64,000 bases of DNA from Gp6-AA40 sp036274155 (GTDB taxonomy: Bacteria; Acidobacteriota; Vicinamibacteria; Vicinamibacterales; UBA2999): NCBI GenBank assembly GCA_036274155.1, contig DASUGH010000056.1, positions 20,767 through 84,766 on the forward strand, read 5' to 3'. A program made the position numbers and the translations under genes. Positions 1-9,300 of this stretch are shown one piece after another (position 1 is the stretch's first letter; each line of letters begins with the position of its first letter). Below the pieces are notes generated by a model that saw only the letters and a list, made by a program, of their open reading frames with translations, ran no database searches and was not told the DNA's origin.

Positions 1-42
1 GGTGACGCCGGCGATCTGTTTTGCGCGGATGCCGAGGCGCAT
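1..42 (-). CDS. N-terminal start of a probable membrane sensor histidine kinase (truncated by window edge)
   Basis: Only 14 codons lie inside the window, beginning at the ATG whose complement is at 40-42: M-R-L-G-I-R-A-K-Q-I-A-G-V-T. A short basic start running into a hydrophobic stretch is typical of HAMP-type sensor kinases that sit next to NtrC-like regulators. The gene would lie 138 bp downstream of the response regulator at 181-1584 on the same strand, the usual arrangement of a two-component pair. No catalytic motif is visible, so the call rests on the peptide's character and its position. Confidence 0.42.
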   Translation of the reverse strand, partial: MRLGIRAKQIAGVT

Positions 43-180
43 AGTTCATCTATCGGTCGGTGATACGCACCGGCGCACGAACGATCCCAACCGCAGCGAC
101 CGCATGACCGCCCTGGCGCCTGGACGCGAGCCGACCGACGCGAGGCTCACCGGCCATCCATCGATCGACCGTCGCACCTG

Positions 181-1584
181 TCACTGCGTCACCGTTTCCT
201 CGACACGCTTTCCGGGGACGCGACCGCGCAGGCGGTTCAACTTATTGTGCAGCGTTTTCAGGCTGATGCCGAGAATCTCGGCGGCCCTCGTCTTGTTGTC
301 GCGCGTATGCTCCAGCGTCATCAGGATCAGCCGGCGCTCCGCCTCTTCGACCGTCGTCCCGGGGCCGAGCGACAACGTCGGCTTGGCAACATCCGGCGAC
401 TCGGTCACGAGCGGCGGCAGGTGCTTCGGGTCGATGAACTCGCCGGAGCTCAGGATGACGGCGCGCTCGATCACGTTGCGCAGCTCGCGGACGTTGCCGG
501 GCCAGTTGTACTGCTCGAGGATGCGCATCGCCGCGGCGTCGAGCGCCGAGACGTTCTTGTTGTTGCGGGCGTTGAAGTCGGCAAGGAAGGACTGAATCAG
601 CAGCGGCAGGTCTTCCTTCCGCTGCCGCAGCGGCGGCAGCTCGATGGCGAAGACGTTGAGCCGATAGTAGAGGTCCTCGCGCAGCTTGCCGCTCTTGACG
701 GCCTCGGCCGGATTGACGTTCGTCGCGGCGATGACCCGCACGTCGACGGTCTGCTCGTTCCGGCCGCCGAGGCGTCGAAACCGCCGTTCCTGCAGCACGC
801 GCAGCAGCTTGACCTGCGTCGCCGGCGTCATCTCGGCGATTTCGTCGAGGAAGAGCGTACCGCGATCGGCGAGCTCGAAACAGCCCTCGCGCCGGTCGAC
901 GGCACCGGTGAACGACCCTTTCTCGTGACCGAAGATTTCGCTCTCGAGAAGGGTTTCCGGAATGGCGGCGCAATTGATCGGCACGAACGGCATCTGGGCG
1001 CGCGGCGACAGCTGATGGATGGTCTGCGCCACCAGCTCCTTTCCGGTCCCGGACTCGCCCCAGATCAGCACCGACGCCGACGTCGGCGCCGCCTGCTCCA
1101 CCGTCTGATACACCTTGCGCATCTGCGGGCTGCTGCCGATCATCCGCCCGAACGTGCCGTGCTCGCGCAGCTGCTTCCGCAGCTGCTTCACTTCCCTGAG
1201 GGTGTCCTGCCGTTCGACGATCTTGTCCAGCAGAATCTTGAGACGCTGCGGCTCGATAGGCTTCGTGAGGTAGTCGTAGGCGCCGGCTTTGATCGATTCG
1301 ACCGCCGTTTCGACAGTGCCCTGTGCAGTCAGGATCACCACCGTGAAATCGCCGCCGTCGTCCTGGAGGGCTTTCAGCAGATCGAGTCCCCCCATCCGCG
1401 GCATCACCAGATCGCTGATGATGATGGACGGGCGGAACACCGTGAGCCGCTGGAGCGCTTCTTCGCCGTCGCCGGCGGAATCTGTAACGAAGCCCCACGT
1501 ACGCACGAGCTCGGTGAGCCCGAGCCTGGTGCTGGGCTCGTCCTCGACGATTAGTACGCGCTCGCCGGAAGTGGTGGATGACAT
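181..1584 (-). CDS. NtrC-family sigma-54-dependent response regulator
   Basis: A 467-residue cytoplasmic transcription activator. Residues 8-125 form a receiver domain with acidic pocket E14/D15, phospho-acceptor D58 (IIISDLVMP) and conserved K108 (LTKP). Residues 145-385 are an AAA+ domain with Walker A GESGTGKE (176-183) and Walker B LFLDEI (244-249). The sigma-54 contact loop reads GSFTGA (223-228) instead of the usual GAFTGA. A Fis-type helix-turn-helix closes the protein (about 428-452, TRAAEILGISLKTLHNKLNRL region). The family hydrolyses ATP to open sigma-54 promoters when phosphorylated. The start is the ATG at 1584, since the receiver begins a few residues later. The probable cognate kinase begins downstream at position 42. 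The target genes cannot be told from the sequence. Confidence 0.95.
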   Translation of the reverse strand: MSSTTSGERVLIVEDEPSTRLGLTELVRTWGFVTDSAGDGEEALQRLTVFRPSIIISDLVMPRMGGLDLLKALQDDGGDFTVVILTAQGTVETAVESIKAGAYDYLTKPIEPQRLKILLDKIVERQDTLREVKQLRKQLREHGTFGRMIGSSPQMRKVYQTVEQAAPTSASVLIWGESGTGKELVAQTIHQLSPRAQMPFVPINCAAIPETLLESEIFGHEKGSFTGAVDRREGCFELADRGTLFLDEIAEMTPATQVKLLRVLQERRFRRLGGRNEQTVDVRVIAATNVNPAEAVKSGKLREDLYYRLNVFAIELPPLRQRKEDLPLLIQSFLADFNARNNKNVSALDAAAMRILEQYNWPGNVRELRNVIERAVILSSGEFIDPKHLPPLVTESPDVAKPTLSLGPGTTVEEAERRLILMTLEHTRDNKTRAAEILGISLKTLHNKLNRLRGRVPGKRVEETVTQ

Positions 1585-1816
1585 TCCCGTCTGACCTCGC
1601 TACGCCATACCGGGGGGATGGCTGGCGAATCCTGTTCATCCTACCCTGTCGTTTTTACACGGTCCAGCACAGCCGTAGGATACTCCTCCGAATATGGACT
1701 ACGCGGATGAAAAAGCGGTTTGCAAACTGTAAGCGTTTGTTTTCACCAAGTTTACGGCTGGGCTATGCGTCAAACGGGCGCGGAACGCCGCCACCGCAGC
1801 CCGGACGCGTGCTTTG
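1585..1816. other. Divergent intergenic region between response regulator and CPBP protease
   Basis: This 232-bp stretch separates two divergently transcribed genes and must carry both promoters. A perfect 10-bp palindrome GTTTGCAAAC lies at 1718-1727, with locally A/T-richer sequence around it (1705-1750), unlike the flanking coding DNA. I see no convincing -24/-12 (GG-N10-GC) element. The palindrome could be an operator, but at 10 bp it could also be chance. Confidence 0.35.
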
Positions 1817-2590
1817 ATGCCAGAGCCCGCACCGCTGCCGCCCGGCCTTCCCCTTGACAGGGACAGCGGGCCGGCAACCGCCGCCACCACCCGACCGGCG
1901 CTTCGTTGGGTGGCCATCACGGAAGTGATTCTGTGCTCTGGCGTTCCAACGCAGGCCGTCATCGGCAATCTGCTGGCGCTCGGTCTTGGGGTTTCAACCC
2001 AGCCGACGGTTCCCGGCCTGCCGCTCCTGTCAGGACTGCTGCTGGCTGACACCGCCGTGCTGATCGCGCTCATGGTCTGGCTGCTGCGGCTTCACGGTGA
2101 AAGCCCCCGTGAGCTCTGGCTGGGATCACGACCGATCGTCCGCGAGACGCTGTTCGGCCTCGCGCTCGTCCCATCCATCTTCCTGATGGTGGTCTTCACG
2201 CTGAACTTCCTTCGAATGGTGGCGCCGTGGCTTCACAACGTGCCCTCGAACCCGTTCGAAGCCATCGCGTCCGGCAGTCGAAGCGACGCAATCATCTTCG
2301 GCCTCGTGGCCATCCTGGCGGGCGGCGTGCGCGAAGAGCTGCAGCGCGCGTTCCTGCTGCGCCGGTTCGAGCAGCATCTCGGAGGAGCCACCGTGGGCGT
2401 CGTGGTGCTCAGCGCTGCCTTCGGGCTCGGGCATTACCTCCAGGGCTGGGACGCGGTCGTGACCACCGGAGGTCTCGGGCTCTTCTGGGCAGTCATCTAC
2501 CTGCGCAGGCGCAGCAGCGTGGCACCGCTCGTCAGCCATGCCGGATTCAATTCAATCGAGGTGCTGCGAGTGGCGATTCTCGGGGCCTAG
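1817..2590 (+). CDS. CPBP-family intramembrane glutamic endopeptidase (Abi/CAAX type)
   Basis: A 257-residue polytopic membrane protein. Several hydrophobic segments run from about residue 25 to 250. The signature motif 1 appears as EELQRAFLLRRFE (EExxxR), followed by AAFGLGHYLQGW, which supplies the motif-2 F-x-x-x-H, and by the C-terminal SHAGFN segment, where the family carries its HxxxN/D motif. These Glu and His residues form the active site in CPBP proteases, the Rce1 relatives; bacterial members act on membrane substrates or in bacteriocin self-protection. The substrate here is unknown. I chose the ATG at 1817 over the TTG at 1814. It is a single gene, separated by 42 bp from the convergent 3' end of the SurA-like gene. 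Confidence 0.88.
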   Translation: MPEPAPLPPGLPLDRDSGPATAATTRPALRWVAITEVILCSGVPTQAVIGNLLALGLGVSTQPTVPGLPLLSGLLLADTAVLIALMVWLLRLHGESPRELWLGSRPIVRETLFGLALVPSIFLMVVFTLNFLRMVAPWLHNVPSNPFEAIASGSRSDAIIFGLVAILAGGVREELQRAFLLRRFEQHLGGATVGVVVLSAAFGLGHYLQGWDAVVTTGGLGLFWAVIYLRRRSSVAPLVSHAGFNSIEVLRVAILGA

Positions 2591-2631
2591 TCTGGCGGGC
2601 CGTGGTGAAAGCGCGAAGGCCCGATGAATCT

Positions 2632-3267
2632 CTACTTGATCGTCGGCGTCTCTACGTCGATCCGCCCGCGCAGGTTCTCCATCCACCGCGTGATCCGGAC
2701 GCGGCGTCCGGCCTCGGCGGCTGCGGCGCGCGCCTGCAGCGCCACCTCCTCGAACGGCGCCACCGCGCCGTTGACCCTGAACTCGTCGAGGTGCGTCTTG
2801 TAGTACTGCTGGGCGTCGGCGTCGCTGACGGGCGGCGGTGCGAACCGCTCGTCGAGATAGGCGCGGATGCGCAGCGTGTCGCGCGCAAGCTCCCGCAGCT
2901 TGACGTCGTCGACGCCGTTGGCCTGCTTGATCTCGGCCAGCTGCGCGCCTGCAAAGGCGGTCATCCTGGCCACCTCGAGGTCCACGAGGCCGGCTTCGGG
3001 CTCCCGCAGCGGAAAGCGCGTCAGCTCTACGAGGGCAAGCTGCCGCTCGATCATCTTCTTCAGCGCTTCGCTGTCGCCGGCGCTGCCGGCAGGGGCTTCG
3101 ATGACGCCGAGACCACGGGCGGCGCGAATGTCAGTGAGTGTGATCGGGCGGTCGGCCACGCGTGCGACGACGCGATCGATAACTTTTTGCGCGCTGGCGC
3201 CAGCAACCGTTGCGACGAGCGCGAGCGACAGCCACAGCGGGAATCGCAAGCGGTGCTCACCTGTCAC
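2632..3267 (-). CDS. SurA-N-like periplasmic chaperone, lacking a parvulin domain
   Basis: A 211-residue exported protein. Residues 5-27 are a signal sequence (RFPLWLSLALVATVAGASA) followed by QKVIDRVVARVADRPITLTD, the characteristic opening of SurA/PpiD-type chaperones ('V..VN...I...D'). The rest is helical, with an FxxA-type helix bundle and conserved 'YYKTHLDEFR', but there is no parvulin rotamase domain, so it would bind unfolded outer-membrane proteins rather than isomerise prolines. The GTG at 3267 was chosen because GAGGT lies about 7 bp upstream and the signal peptide follows directly; a longer frame to 3546 has no such support. It sits 58 bp downstream of the Omp85 gene, consistent with a role in outer-membrane protein delivery. 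Confidence 0.82.
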   Translation of the reverse strand: MTGEHRLRFPLWLSLALVATVAGASAQKVIDRVVARVADRPITLTDIRAARGLGVIEAPAGSAGDSEALKKMIERQLALVELTRFPLREPEAGLVDLEVARMTAFAGAQLAEIKQANGVDDVKLRELARDTLRIRAYLDERFAPPPVSDADAQQYYKTHLDEFRVNGAVAPFEEVALQARAAAAEAGRRVRITRWMENLRGRIDVETPTIK

Positions 3268-3325
3268 GTCTGTACCTCGCAGTCGTGATCCGACCGGGCT
3301 GAGGCTCTGTGCGTCGTTCGTGTCG

Positions 3326-6304
3326 TCAGAACGCCGGACCCAGGGAAATCTGCAACACCGTGCCACGCTCGAGACGTCCCGGCGACAGCTCGCGGCGATC
3401 CAGGTTGAACCCGAGCTCGACGCGAATCGGGAACACACGCGAGCGATAGTGAACGCCGAAGCCGGCAGCGGGACGGAGATCGCCCAGGCTGATATCTGCG
3501 GCGTACTTGAAGACGTTGCCGGCATCCATGAACACCACGCCGGCAAACGAGCTGACGATGTCGACGCGAAGCTCGCCGTTCAGAAGAATCTCGCCGTTGC
3601 CTCCCGTCGGGAAGCCGCCCGGGCTGATCGTGTCCTCGTTGGCGAGCTGATCGGTGGAGAAGCCGCGGTTCGTCGTGGCGCCTCCAGCGAAGAAGCGTTC
3701 ACTGGCCGGCAGGTCCTGTACCAGCTGGCTCAACGGCTGCCCGTCTGGACCGGGCACCGGGTTTCCGTCGGCATCGAGCAGCGACACCGTCCGCGGAAAG
3801 CCGTGTGCGGCGCCGAGGGCGCCGCGCAGTGCCACGACCATCTGCCGCGTTGCCGGCAGCTGGCGATACCAGCTGCCCTGGACGAATCCCTTCACGTAGC
3901 CGACCTCCGAACCGATGGCACGGGCGGCCCATTCCCCGTCGGCCGACAGCACGGTGCCCTTCTCCGGATCGAGCGGGTCGGCGCGCATGTTGCGGCTTCT
4001 GGTGTCGCGGATGAGCGATCCCGAAAACTTCGACAGCCTGACCTGTGGAAAAAATCGATCGATGAGCGGCAGCTGGTCGACCGGCAGCTTGACGTCGAAC
4101 AGATTGGTGCGCTCGATCGAGAAACGGAACACTGCGCCGACGTCGCGCCACCGGCTGCCGAGAACCTCGGCGCGCGCCTCGCGCGTCTCGAAGGTGTAAC
4201 TCGTGCGGATCGCGCGCTCGGCGATGCCGGTGAACAGCATGGTGGACGGGGTTCCGAACGCCTTCGGCTCGGTGTAGGTGCCATAGACCCGGTACTCGTG
4301 GACCCCGTATGTGGAGTTGACGAGCCCGGTTTCGGTGAACGAGTCCTGCTCGCGTCCGCTGACACGCGTAAAGAGGTTGATGGATCTCGGCTTGCCGAAC
4401 ATGTTGCGGCGGCCGATCTCGAAGAAGCCGCGCGGGACGAACTCGATGCGCTCTTCACCGATCCCGCTCTGGTCGATGGGGCGGAGACGGCTGCTGATCT
4501 CGATGCCGCCGCCATATCCAAGCGTCGTTGCCAGCGCCTCGTTCACCACGACGACCGCGTCGGCGCGATTGTCGCCGCCGTGCCGGCGCACGTCGATGCG
4601 CGCCCGCCGGAACAGTCCGAGCGCCATCAAACGCGCTTCGCTGGTCACCTTGGCCGACTGGCCGAGCGGCTCGCCTTCCACGAGCGTCAGCTCCCGTTCG
4701 ATCGTCTGCCGGCTCGTCCGCTCGTTGCCGTCGACGATGATCCGGTCGACGATGATCTGCGGCCCTTCGACGACTCGGAACGTGATATCCAGCGGCCCCT
4801 GCTCGTCGGCGCGGACGAGCGGATCGGGCAGAATGACATCGAGAAATCCCCGGTTCTGATAATCCGATCGGATGTTGTCGAGGCTCCGGCTGAGATCGAG
4901 CGGCGAAAAAGCGCCTCCCTCGGTCAGGAAGATCAGCGCCCGCAGCCGCTCCTCCGGGGTCGACTCGTTGCCGGAAAAGTCGATGGAACTCACCGTCCGC
5001 TTCGCCCCTTCACGGATGGTGACGGCGACCTGAACCTGACGGGTCAGTTCCGCCGGGCGTTCCGGAGCGATGAGGTGCGGTTCGCCCCTGACCTCGACCC
5101 CTGTGAAGCCCAGCGCGCGGTACGCGCCGCTGATCCGCGCCATGCCGGCGGCAAGCGCGCCCTGCACGAAAGGCTCGCCCTCTTTCAGGCCGAGCTCCTG
5201 ACGCAGCTCTTTCTCGGACCGGCTTTTCGCACCTTCGAGCTGCACGCTCGAAACGAAATAGCGGGGGCCCCTGGTGATCGTGAAGGTGATGACCAGGTCG
5301 GCGTCGCCCGGAGGCGAGGCTCGACGATCGACCTTGGCATCACGGTAGCCCTGGCCGTGCAGGTAATCGCCGATGGCCAGCGTCCAGTCTTCCTGCAGCG
5401 TCTCCTCGACCGACGCCTCCCTGCGCACCGGCACGAGCCGCTCCTGATCGCCGCGCGGGATCGGATCGCCGGCCCATTCGATCCGCACGCGGCGGCCACG
5501 GTGCAGACTGACCGGCACGACCGCGCCGTCGGCCTCGAAGCGCACGGGGCCCGGTTCGGCGGTCGCCTCGTAGAACCGCTCCTTGCGCATGCCGTCGACA
5601 TAGCGATCGAGCGCCTTCCGAACGGCAGCCGCGTCGTACCAGTCGCCTACCTGGATGCGGAGTCGATCCGGGGGCGCTCCAGCCGAGGACGAATCCTGCT
5701 CGATCTCCAGCCTCTTGATGCGCGCCCGCGGCCCGGCGTCGACGGTGAACACCAGCGTCCTCCCGTACCCCTTGGGTCTGACGCTCGTTTCGGAGCTGAC
5801 CTGCGCCGAGGGGTAACCATGATCGCGGTAGAACTGGCGCAGCCGCTCTTCGGCCTGTCCTCTCCGCGACTCGGTCGGGGCAACGCCGAACTGCTCGCGC
5901 AAGGCCTGCTGCAGAGTGCTCTCGCCGAGCGCGAGATTGCCGCGAAACTCCACCTTGTCGATGGGCCGGCGCGGCACCAGCCGATAGGTGACGCGCAGCC
6001 CGCCGGGCACATCCTCCTGATCGGCCTCGCTGTCCAGACCGATCGACGAGAGGTGCTGAATCGACTCGGTGACGACCTGCACCGAGAGCGGCTGTCCGAC
6101 GGTGGTCCCGATGAGGGCGAGCACCTCGGGATCGGTGACCGTGCGCCCTTCCTGCTCGACGCGAAGCTCGGTGACGACGGGCGGCTGCTGCGCGAGCGCC
6201 GGACTCCATGCGAGGATCAACAGGCCGCTCGCCACGACCGACCCGACGAGATGGATGCGTGACGGGTGCTGCCCTCCACACAGGCCTGCTGACAGCACTG
6301 GCAT
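3326..6304 (-). CDS. Omp85-superfamily outer-membrane assembly protein (TamA/BamA-like)
   Basis: A 992-residue protein with a long N-terminal signal region (hydrophobic core SVVASGLLILAWSPALA), then about five or six POTRA-type repeats (roughly residues 45-600; repeated patterns such as 'V..I.F.GN..T.E..LR' and 'G.PF....L'). A C-terminal 16-strand barrel-type domain follows (about 610-992), ending in the aromatic terminus ISLGPAF. The FFAGG-TNRG segment, 'ERFFAGGATTNRGFSTDQL', corresponds to the surface-adjacent region before the lid-lock loop of Omp85 proteins. The ATG start (6302-6304) overlaps the TGA of the upstream tamB-like gene (ATGA), implying translational coupling and a shared function. 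Members insert beta-barrels into, or move lipids to, the outer membrane. Pairing with TamB favours a TamA-like role, although the number of POTRA repeats is closer to BamA. Confidence 0.92.
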   Translation of the reverse strand: MPVLSAGLCGGQHPSRIHLVGSVVASGLLILAWSPALAQQPPVVTELRVEQEGRTVTDPEVLALIGTTVGQPLSVQVVTESIQHLSSIGLDSEADQEDVPGGLRVTYRLVPRRPIDKVEFRGNLALGESTLQQALREQFGVAPTESRRGQAEERLRQFYRDHGYPSAQVSSETSVRPKGYGRTLVFTVDAGPRARIKRLEIEQDSSSAGAPPDRLRIQVGDWYDAAAVRKALDRYVDGMRKERFYEATAEPGPVRFEADGAVVPVSLHRGRRVRIEWAGDPIPRGDQERLVPVRREASVEETLQEDWTLAIGDYLHGQGYRDAKVDRRASPPGDADLVITFTITRGPRYFVSSVQLEGAKSRSEKELRQELGLKEGEPFVQGALAAGMARISGAYRALGFTGVEVRGEPHLIAPERPAELTRQVQVAVTIREGAKRTVSSIDFSGNESTPEERLRALIFLTEGGAFSPLDLSRSLDNIRSDYQNRGFLDVILPDPLVRADEQGPLDITFRVVEGPQIIVDRIIVDGNERTSRQTIERELTLVEGEPLGQSAKVTSEARLMALGLFRRARIDVRRHGGDNRADAVVVVNEALATTLGYGGGIEISSRLRPIDQSGIGEERIEFVPRGFFEIGRRNMFGKPRSINLFTRVSGREQDSFTETGLVNSTYGVHEYRVYGTYTEPKAFGTPSTMLFTGIAERAIRTSYTFETREARAEVLGSRWRDVGAVFRFSIERTNLFDVKLPVDQLPLIDRFFPQVRLSKFSGSLIRDTRSRNMRADPLDPEKGTVLSADGEWAARAIGSEVGYVKGFVQGSWYRQLPATRQMVVALRGALGAAHGFPRTVSLLDADGNPVPGPDGQPLSQLVQDLPASERFFAGGATTNRGFSTDQLANEDTISPGGFPTGGNGEILLNGELRVDIVSSFAGVVFMDAGNVFKYAADISLGDLRPAAGFGVHYRSRVFPIRVELGFNLDRRELSPGRLERGTVLQISLGPAF

Positions 6305-9300
6305 CAGAACGCGGTTCTCACTCGAAACTCGATCGCGTAGGTCTGGTCTTCGTTGCGCGACAGAATCCACGTCCAACGATCGCTCGCGTCGTACTCGAGC
6401 ACGATCAGCTCGTCACGAGTCGAGGCCGACATCCTCCGGGCGTAGGTCAGGAAGAGCTGCGGCGAGGGCTGGCTCGTGATGATCATGCGAGCCCCTGGCT
6501 CCGGCCGCGCCGACTGAAGGTTGGGATCGATGAGCGTCGGCGTGATCGAAAAATTGACCCCGAGGGTGCGCTCGACCGTCTGGTTGATTGGCGACGAGAT
6601 TGGCGCGGCCAGCTGCTGCGCGGCCAGCTCGCGCAGAAACTGATCCTGCGTGGTGGTGTCGCCGCGGGCCCGCCGCAGCTCGGAGTCCTGGCCGGGCGGC
6701 ACGTCGCTGATGAGCAGCGCATAGATCTCCGGGTTCGACAGCGGCGGATCCGACGTGAACACTGGCGGACCGTCCAGCGTATTGCCGGAGCCACGCACGT
6801 TGACGGTGATGCGGTAGGTCTCGCCGGGCACGCGCACGCGCGCCTCGGCTTCGATGTCGTACGAGAACTCGATCTTCGACGGGTTGGTGAAGTACACCGT
6901 GCCCTGCGTCACGGTGTATCGCTTGCCGAAGGCGCGAATCTCGCCGCCGCGATCGAGCTCCATGTCGCCGGAAAGTACCGGCTGGTCGAACGTGCCGCGC
7001 AGCTCGAGGTTGGCGCTCGACTTGACGCGGGCGCTGAGGTCGCCGGTGTTCTGCACCCGGATCGACGACTCCGCGCGGATCAGGATTCCGTCATAGGTGA
7101 GCGGCAGCGAGAGCGCTTCCTCCTGCGGCACCGGCGGCGCGGTGTCGCCGGTGAGCAGCGAGAGCAGCACGTTCGGGTTCGGGAACGGCTGCTGGTAGAG
7201 CGCGTCGATCACGCGGACCTCGCCGTCCAGGTGCATGTCGGGGAACGTGCCACGCAGCGTCAGCCGTTCGATATCGACGGCCGAGCGCATGCCCTGCGGA
7301 TAGTTGACGCGGACACCCTGCCCGGCGACCGACGACATGGTGATGTTCATCTGGCCGGGCAGGTAGCCCTGCTTCTCGATCGTCCCTTCGAACTGCACGA
7401 GACCGCCGCGTCCGAGCTCCGCGGTGAGGCCATCGACGGTTACGCCCGTTTCCGTGAAGGTGATCGGTCCGGAAATCTGCTCGAGCGCCAGCGGTGCCCC
7501 GAAATGCCGGATGCGGCCGTTCTCGATCTGCAGCGTGCCTCTGACGACCGGATCGCGCAGCGCCCCGCTGATCGTTGCGGAGAGCGTGGCATTGCCGCGG
7601 CTCGAAATGCGCGGGTCGAAGGCCTGCAGCAGCGCCAGGCTGGCGAGGCCCGACACACTCATCGACACCGTCTCGTCCTCGACGCCGACTTCACCGGAAA
7701 TCTGCAGCCTGGTGTCGTTCCCAAACAGGCCGGCCGGTTTGGCCACCCTGACGGTATTGCGATCGAACTCGATGTCGAACGGCCCCGCATTCGTCAGCTG
7801 GTAATCGAACAGCCGCATGTCGAGCTCGGTCACGTGCGTCGAGACGGCGAGTGTCTCCGGCCGGGCGAGCGGCCCTTTCACGTTGACCACGCCGCTCACG
7901 ATCGCCGTGGTGAACGGTGACAGGCGCGGATCGAAGGCGCGCACGTACGGATCGAGCGACGTCTTGTTCACGTTGAAACGGACGTCGACCTCCCTGTCGG
8001 CGTCCAGATTCATCGTGCCGAGGATGTCGACGTCGAGACGAGGAGAAGCCACCTCCGCATCGAGCATCATCGTGTCGCCGGTGATCGCCAGCGACTTGAC
8101 GTTCACCTGCCCGATGCCCTCGTCAGCAACGAAGAGGTCGCGGATGGTTCCGGTCACGGTGTAGTGCGGTGAATCGAAATTGCCGTTGCCAATCGCGTGG
8201 AAGTCGATGAGGCCGGAGAGCGGCAGCCCCTCGGGGGCGTTGTCGCGAACCAGCTTGACCGCCTCGACCGGGATCGGAACGGTGCTGGCGAAATCGAAGG
8301 AGTACATCCCGTCCCAGTCGACGTACGCGGCGCCGCTGCCCCGTCCGCCGCCTTTCATCATCTCGAAGGCCGTGAGACGCAGCCCTTTGCCCTCGAGCGC
8401 CACCGCCGCCTTCGCCGAATCGAGCGGCTCTCCGTACGCCACGGCGTCCTTGATCTCCATCGTGCCGTAGCCCAGAGGATTGCGGTAGTTGCCGACGATG
8501 TGGAACTCGCCGGAGAACAGGCCATCGAGCGGGTACCGATCGAACGTGAACGCGTGTCGGAGATCGACCACGGGACGGTTCACCAGTGTGACCGTGGCGT
8601 TGATCTCCTCGCCGCCGTCCTTGCGCGGAAAGCCGAGCGAGAAGCGCCCGTCAGCCGTGATCGTCGACGCTCCGCTCGTGATGACCGTGTCCTTCAGGTC
8701 CGCGTAGCCGTTCTCGATGATCCCGTGGCCGCGCACCGAACCCCACTCCACATCCCACGCACGCATCTTCTCGCCCGAGAAGGACGCCAGCTCGATTCGC
8801 GGACGCCTGACGTCGTTGAGCAGCAGGCCGTCGACCGCGCCGTACCCGCCAATCTCGATCGTCGAGGTCGGCGACCCGAGCGCGGTCAGCATCGCGGCAA
8901 ACGTCCGGTAGCTCTCCTGCCAGTCGGCGCTGCTCACGTGAAACGGAATCCGCGACCCGGCTCCTCCCGTCGTCGTCTCGCCTTCGAAGCGGACGAAGGT
9001 TCGCTGCGTGGCGAGAGAGCTTGGCAGGAGGCGGAGCGAACCCGGCGCCATCTGGAACGCCAGATCGCCACCGACCGGTATGGGGATGAGAGGCGCCAGC
9101 GGAGCCGCCGGCCCACGTGGCAGGCGACCTTGCTCGATGAGCTGCACCGGCAGCTGTTCGGTCATCAGCGTGGTGCCCGGCGGAGGAGTGACGTGGAGCG
9201 CGCTCGTCAGCTGATAGCCGGCAGAGTAGCGTCCGAGCGGCCATTTCAGATTCAGCGTGCCCGAGAGTCCTCCCGCCAGCCGCATGCCCTCGACTTCGTA

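Noticed and set aside
1718..1727. Palindrome GTTTGCAAAC
   Set aside because: Ten bases of symmetry in an A/T-rich promoter region is not enough to call an operator on its own.
2867..6262. A 1131-codon plus-strand open frame
   Set aside because: It is exactly antisense to the Omp85 gene and has Arg/Asp/His-rich composition typical of a GC-rich antisense shadow, with no motif.
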